A stretch of DNA of 17,666 nt, from contig CAZZCU010000038.1 in assembly GCA_964652825.1 (NCBI GenBank), forward strand, positions 1 through 17,666. Direction: 5' to 3'. The stretch is from CAZZCU01 sp964652825 (lineage in GTDB: Bacteria; Bdellovibrionota_B; Oligoflexia; Oligoflexales; CAZZCU01). The notes under the pieces were generated by a model, which saw nothing but the letters and a program-made list of their open reading frames with translations, was not told where the DNA came from and ran no database searches. Of this stretch, positions 14,157-17,666 are shown piece after piece; the first letter of the stretch is position 1, and each line of letters begins with the position of its first letter. The position numbers were made by a program, and so were the translations under genes.

Positions 14157-14310
14157 ATTCGAGTGTATGCGTTCTCTTTACAGCAGCCAGGACTCTACCA
14201 CTTAGCCACTGGACCTCGAAATCCTCAATAAACTCGGTAATGTAGGGCATTAATTGTCTACCCTTTGATCTTATTAACCCCCCAATTTCAGCAAGAAGTG
14301 AGTCTAACCA
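14157..14310 (+). promoter_or_regulatory. Long C-rich leader of rho, possible autoregulatory region
   Basis: By hand count, 14151-14310 holds 44 C and 27 G. The strongest C excess lies around 14181-14230 and 14270-14285, as expected for a Rho-loading (rut-like) leader. Rho of other bacteria limits its own synthesis by terminating in its leader, so the same is inferred here. On the minus strand, 14176-14215 resembles the 5' half of a tRNA (GGCTAAGTGGTAGAGTC), but no complete cloverleaf forms. Confidence 0.35.
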
Positions 14311-15636
14311 ATGACTGAAGCGACCCAGAAAAAGAAGAAACTGGACGTGGAAGAGCCTGTTCCCGAAACCCGGCCCGATGTGCCGGAGGTAAACCTCAAA
14401 GAATTAAAAAATCTCAAAATCAGTGATCTCAATAAAGCCGCGCGCGACCTTGGTGTCGAGGGCGCCAGCAATATGCGTAAGCAGGAATTGATTTTTGGCA
14501 TTCTCCAGTCGCAGGCGGAGCGCGGTGGCGTTATTTACGGCGAAGGCGTGCTCGAGACCTTGCCGGATGGGTTCGGCTTTTTGCGCGCACCTGATTATAA
14601 CTATCTGCCAGGTCCCGATGATATTTATGTGTCGCCTTCGCAGATTCGCCGCTTCAATTTGCGTACCGGTGATACGGTCTCCGGTCAGATCCGTCCGCCT
14701 AAAGACAGCGAGCGGTACTTCGCGCTCCTGAAAGTGGAATCGGTGAATGGTGCCGCTCCAGACCCCAGCTTTGAGAAAATCCTGTTTGATAACCTGACGC
14801 CGCTCTATCCCATGGAAAAGTTCAAGATGGAGTACGAAACCGAGAACTTTTCGACGCGGGTGATCGATTTGCTGTCGCCTATCGGCAAAGGTCAACGTTC
14901 CATTATCGTGGCGCCGCCCCGTACCGGTAAGACGGTTTTGATGCAGAATGTGGCGAACGCCATCGCGAAAAACCACCCTGATGCCGTGTTGATCGTGCTT
15001 CTGATCGACGAGCGGCCGGAAGAGGTTACGGATATGGAACGTTCTGTGCGTGGCGAAGTCATCAGCTCGACCTTCGATGAGCCGGCGCAACGTCACGTTC
15101 AAGTTGCTGAAATGGTTATTGAAAAAGCCAAACGTTTGGTTGAGCACAAGCACGATGTGGTGATTCTGCTCGACTCGATCACCCGTTTGGCACGTGCTTA
15201 TAACGCGGTGGTGCCACCTTCTGGCAAGATTCTGTCCGGTGGTGTTGATTCCAACGCCTTGCACAAGCCAAAACGCTTCTTTGGCGCCGCCCGGAATATC
15301 GAAGAAGGCGGTTCCTTGACGATTATTGCGACGGCGTTGATCGATACTGGCTCGCGTATGGACGAGGTAATCTTTGAAGAATTCAAAGGTACCGGTAACA
15401 TGGAGCTGGTTTTGGATCGTAAGCTATCGGAAAAACGGATCTTCCCGGCCATCGACATCAATAAGTCGGGTACCCGTAAAGAGGAACTGTTGTTGCCGAA
15501 AGATGTCTTGAATCGGATGTGGATTTTGCGTAAGTTGCTGCAACCGTTGAACACGGTCGATGCAATGGAGTTCTTGCTCGAGAAGCTCGAGAAGACGAAA
15601 ACCAACGCAGATTTTATTGACTCGATGAATGGATAA
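14311..15636 (+). CDS. rho: Transcription termination factor Rho
   Basis: A hexameric RNA-dependent ATPase that ends transcription of untranslated RNA. The 441 residues comprise a charged N-terminal extension of about 25 residues (TQKKKKLDVEEPVPETR), then the Rho N-terminal domain (LKISDLNKAARDLGVEGASN). The RNA-binding cold-shock domain follows, with GEGVLETLPDGFGFLRAPDY. The ATPase domain has Walker A APPRTGKT (201-208) and Walker B VVILLDSITR (283-292). The secondary RNA-site Q-loop and R-loop fall near 300-325. Length is normal (about 420 plus the extension). The sequence is close to delta-type Rho in my judgement. No strong ribosome site is seen; GTGAG lies eight bases before the ATG. 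Followed by rpmE 13 bases later. Confidence 0.98.
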   Translation: MTEATQKKKKLDVEEPVPETRPDVPEVNLKELKNLKISDLNKAARDLGVEGASNMRKQELIFGILQSQAERGGVIYGEGVLETLPDGFGFLRAPDYNYLPGPDDIYVSPSQIRRFNLRTGDTVSGQIRPPKDSERYFALLKVESVNGAAPDPSFEKILFDNLTPLYPMEKFKMEYETENFSTRVIDLLSPIGKGQRSIIVAPPRTGKTVLMQNVANAIAKNHPDAVLIVLLIDERPEEVTDMERSVRGEVISSTFDEPAQRHVQVAEMVIEKAKRLVEHKHDVVILLDSITRLARAYNAVVPPSGKILSGGVDSNALHKPKRFFGAARNIEEGGSLTIIATALIDTGSRMDEVIFEEFKGTGNMELVLDRKLSEKRIFPAIDINKSGTRKEELLLPKDVLNRMWILRKLLQPLNTVDAMEFLLEKLEKTKTNADFIDSMNG

Positions 15637-15649
15637 AGTGAGGACGCAA

Positions 15650-15847
15650 ATGAAAGAGGGCATTCATCCTAAATACGAAATTACCACGGTTCAGTGCGCA
15701 TGCGGCAATCAGATCGAAACGCGCTCAACCCGCGAAGAAATCCGCGTGGAGATTTGCAGCTCTTGCCATCCGTTTTTTACCGGTAAGCAAAAGCTGATCG
15801 ACACCGCCGGTCGTATTGAGAAGTTCAAGAAAAAATACAACCGTTAG
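15650..15847 (+). CDS. rpmE: 50S ribosomal protein L31, zinc-binding form
   Basis: L31 joins the two ribosomal subunits at the central bridge. The 65-residue protein starts MKEGIHPKYEITTVQCACGN, the typical opening. It has the four cysteines of the zinc (C+) form, Cys16, Cys18, Cys36 and Cys39 (CAC...CSSCHPFFTGKQK), and ends KFKKKYNR. This form is usually made when zinc is plentiful. The ATG at 15650, with GAGG at 15640-15643 six bases upstream, is preferred over a start at 15629 that would overlap the rho stop. A hairpin with a T-run follows the gene. Confidence 0.96.
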   Translation: MKEGIHPKYEITTVQCACGNQIETRSTREEIRVEICSSCHPFFTGKQKLIDTAGRIEKFKKKYNR

Positions 15848-15858
15848 CTCATTATCAG

Positions 15859-15919
15859 CCGCGCGCACTATCAGCATCGCCGCTTATCAACGGCCTGCGA
15901 CTTGGAGCGCGCGGTTTTT
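15859..15919 (+). terminator. Terminator or attenuator between rpmE and prfA, with a 40-nt loop
   Basis: CCGCGCGC (15859-15866) pairs with GCGCGCGG (15907-15914), followed at once by TTTTT (15915-15919). The 40-base loop holds a smaller stem, GCCG (15879-15882) with CGGC (15891-15894). The outer stem is all G-C, so it should be stable once formed, but the long loop slows folding. It likely gives partial termination, separating rho-rpmE from prfA-prmC, whose start lies 24 bases later. Confidence 0.6.
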
Positions 15920-15943
15920 ATTTGGGATCAGTGAATAAACGTT

Positions 15944-17014
15944 ATGTTCGATAAACTCGAATCCGTTGCGCGCCGTTTTGATGAGCTCGATGAAGCATTG
16001 TCGGTCAGCGGGATCAACGCCGCTGATTACACACGTTTGTCGAAGGAACGTGCCTCGTTGGTGGAGATCGTCGAGGCGTACCGTCACTATAAGGCTTTGC
16101 AGAAACGTCAGGCAGATGCGCAGGAAATGCTCAAGGATGCCGACGCGGATATGCGCGCGATGGCCAAAGAAGAGCTGGATGCGGTTACCGAGGAGTTGGA
16201 AGCCACCGGCAAGAATCTGACGATTCTGATGCTGCCGACCGACCCCAATGACAACAAAGATATTTTGCTGGAGATACGTGCGGGTACCGGCGGCGATGAA
16301 GCCGGATTGTTCGTCGCTGATTTGTTGCGCATGTATATGCGTTATGCTGATCGCGCTGGGTGGCGTACTGAGATATTGAGTTCGACACCGTCGGAAAAGG
16401 GCGGTTTTCGCGAAGTCATCGTGACGATCGAAGGTCATCGTGTCTATAGCGCGCTGAAATTTGAAAGCGGCGTTCATCGCGTGCAACGGGTGCCGATTAC
16501 CGAGGCGCAAGGCCGGGTTCACACCAGCGCGTGTACGGTGGCGATTCTGCCGGAGGCGGACGAGGTTGATGTCACGATCAATCCCAATGATATCGAGATA
16601 TCAGTGTTTCGGTCGTCGGGCGCCGGTGGACAGTCTGTTAACACCACCGATTCGGCGGTGCGCATCGTTCATAGGGCGACCGGAGTTGTCGTGGAATGCC
16701 AGGATGAGCGTTCGCAGCTGAAAAATAAAGATCGCGCCATGAAAATTCTCAAAGCCCGTCTTCTGGAAAAAGCCCAGCAGGAGCAACATGACGAAATCAG
16801 CGCCCAACGTAAGAGCTTGGTTGGCTCGGGGGATCGCAGCGAACGCATTCGTACCTATAATTTTCCGCAGAGTCGTATGACCGATCACCGCATAAATCTG
16901 ACTTTGTATAAACTCGATGATATTATGAACGGCGATCTCAAAGAGTTGTTGGATGCTTTAATCACGCATCATCAAACCGAGCTTTTAAAACAGGCAGCTA
17001 CTGAACAGGCATGA
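15944..17014 (+). CDS. prfA: Peptide chain release factor 1
   Basis: RF1 recognises UAA and UAG at the ribosomal A site and hydrolyses the peptidyl-tRNA ester. The 356-residue protein has the catalytic GGQ at 228-230 within SSGAGGQSVNTTDSA. The codon-reading P-x-T tripeptide appears as Pro184-Ile-Thr186 in RVQRVPITEAQGRVHT, where E. coli has PAT; RF2 would have SPF here, so this is RF1. The N-terminal helical domain and the conserved EIRAGTGGDEAGLFVADLLR are intact. No strong Shine-Dalgarno sequence is seen before the ATG. It overlaps prmC (ATGA), the gene for the enzyme that methylates its GGQ glutamine. Confidence 0.97.
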   Translation: MFDKLESVARRFDELDEALSVSGINAADYTRLSKERASLVEIVEAYRHYKALQKRQADAQEMLKDADADMRAMAKEELDAVTEELEATGKNLTILMLPTDPNDNKDILLEIRAGTGGDEAGLFVADLLRMYMRYADRAGWRTEILSSTPSEKGGFREVIVTIEGHRVYSALKFESGVHRVQRVPITEAQGRVHTSACTVAILPEADEVDVTINPNDIEISVFRSSGAGGQSVNTTDSAVRIVHRATGVVVECQDERSQLKNKDRAMKILKARLLEKAQQEQHDEISAQRKSLVGSGDRSERIRTYNFPQSRMTDHRINLTLYKLDDIMNGDLKELLDALITHHQTELLKQAATEQA

Positions 17015-17666
17015 GTTCCATGAACGAACAACAATCGCCAGCGTCTGTCACTACTCCCGTAACGACGCCAGTGGTGTGGAGTATTCGCGAAGTCATTGCG
17101 TGGTCTTCGGATTTTCTTAAGCGCCGCGGCAATGAAACAGCGCGTTTGGATACCGAGCTGTTGCTGGCGCATGCATTGGGATGCAAGCGTTTGCAGCTGT
17201 ATTTTGATATTGATAAGCCTTTGCAGCAAACCGAGCGTGAAGCATTTAAGCAGCTGTTTAAACGGCGTGCCGCCAGTGAGCCGGTAGCCTATATATTAGG
17301 TGAGCGGGAATTTTTCGGGCGCGCTTTTGCGGTCGATCGTCGTGTCTTGATTCCGCGCCCCGAAACCGAATTGTTGATTGAGCGCGTATTGGCGGATGTC
17401 GGCGGCAAAGATGCGGCGGCAACCACGAAATTGAATATTCTCGATGTGGGCACGGGATCCGGTTGTATCGCCACGACATTAGCCTGCGAGTTGGCGGAGG
17501 CCAGCATCACTGCATGCGATGTTTCCGCCGAGGCCTTGGCGGTTGCCAGAGTCAATGCGGAGCGACACGCTGTCGCCGCACGCATGCGATTTTTAGCCGC
17601 TGATATTTTTAATGCTAAAACCGCGTTTAGTGACAATGAACCATACGACATCGTCGTTTCTAATCC
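17011..17666 (+). CDS. prmC: Release-factor glutamine methyltransferase PrmC, cut by the window end
   Basis: PrmC (HemK) uses S-adenosylmethionine to methylate the glutamine of the GGQ motif in RF1 and RF2. The open frame runs from ATG 17011 (overlapping the prfA stop) to the last base, 218 codons, with a second in-frame ATG at 17020. The N-terminal helical domain has TARLDTELLLAHALG; the linker is EPVAYILGEREFFGRAFAVD and LIPRPETELL. The SAM-binding motif DVGTGSGCIA starts at residue 145. The window ends inside the catalytic NPPY motif, after VVSN plus two bases of Pro. About 60-80 residues should lie beyond. The product has a 20-30 residue polar N-terminal extension before the family core. 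Confidence 0.95.
   Translation, partial: MSSMNEQQSPASVTTPVTTPVVWSIREVIAWSSDFLKRRGNETARLDTELLLAHALGCKRLQLYFDIDKPLQQTEREAFKQLFKRRAASEPVAYILGEREFFGRAFAVDRRVLIPRPETELLIERVLADVGGKDAAATTKLNILDVGTGSGCIATTLACELAEASITACDVSAEALAVARVNAERHAVAARMRFLAADIFNAKTAFSDNEPYDIVVSN

Noticed and set aside
14404..15264. Long minus-strand open frame opposite rho
   Set aside because: Antisense of a highly conserved gene; the histidine- and arginine-rich product is typical of a shadow frame.
1..17666. CRISPR arrays, insertion sequences, phage or defence genes
   Set aside because: No regularly spaced repeats, transposase or integrase motifs, or defence-protein signatures were seen on either strand; nearly all coding space is assigned to flagellar or housekeeping genes.

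Overview
The window reads as a piece of a metagenome-assembled or draft genome from a motile, Gram-negative, deltaproteobacterium-like organism (Desulfobacterota or a relative). The scaffold is joined by exactly 100 Ns at 5043-5142. The Gram-negative reading rests on L-ring and P-ring genes, a lipoprotein box and Sec signal peptides. The delta-like reading rests on gene order (flgF-G-A-H-I-J-M-N-K-L-csrA-fliW), a sigma-54 type promoter in front of flgF, the csrA/fliW pair, and a rho-rpmE-prfA-prmC block whose Rho and RimO sequences look delta-like to me. The lineage is inference, because no phylogeny could be run.

Region 1 (1-10080, + strand) is a flagellar rod, ring, junction and checkpoint cluster. 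A -24/-12 promoter at 211-227 sits about 50 bases before flgF. Three GTCA/TGAC dyads lie 100-230 bases upstream of it. The genes then run: rod (flgF, flgG), P-ring chaperone (flgA), a divergent flgH with a long coiled-coil tail, P-ring (flgI), the assembly gap, a single-domain flgJ missing its 5' end, anti-sigma-28 (flgM), chaperone (flgN), hook-filament junction (flgK, flgL), RNA-binding regulator (csrA) and its antagonist (fliW). A strong intrinsic terminator ends the run. The last six genes form a compact late-assembly control module: FlgM restrains sigma-28 until it is exported, FlgN carries FlgK and FlgL, and FliW with CsrA links export to translation.

Region 2 (10063-12114, - strand) is a two-gene operon: a PLP fold-type IV aminotransferase followed by a GT4-type glycosyltransferase of lower GC. 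The final codons of the glycosyltransferase are the fliW terminator read in antisense.

Region 3 (12270-17666) holds translation and transcription housekeeping genes: rimO (+), a small exported or membrane hypothetical gene (-), then rho, rpmE, prfA and prmC (+). prmC runs off the window end. PrmC methylates the GGQ glutamine of the release factor encoded just upstream, and the two genes overlap by four bases. The hypothetical gene and rho are divergently transcribed from overlapping promoters, and rho has a C-rich leader of about 150 nt.

Most of the window is conventional. I found no CRISPR array, transposase, complete tRNA or rRNA, and no clearly new multi-gene system. The parts most worth a second look are the unusual FlgH, the dyad array upstream of the sigma-54 promoter, the gene-end/terminator overlap at 10051-10079, and the rho leader with its divergent hypothetical gene.
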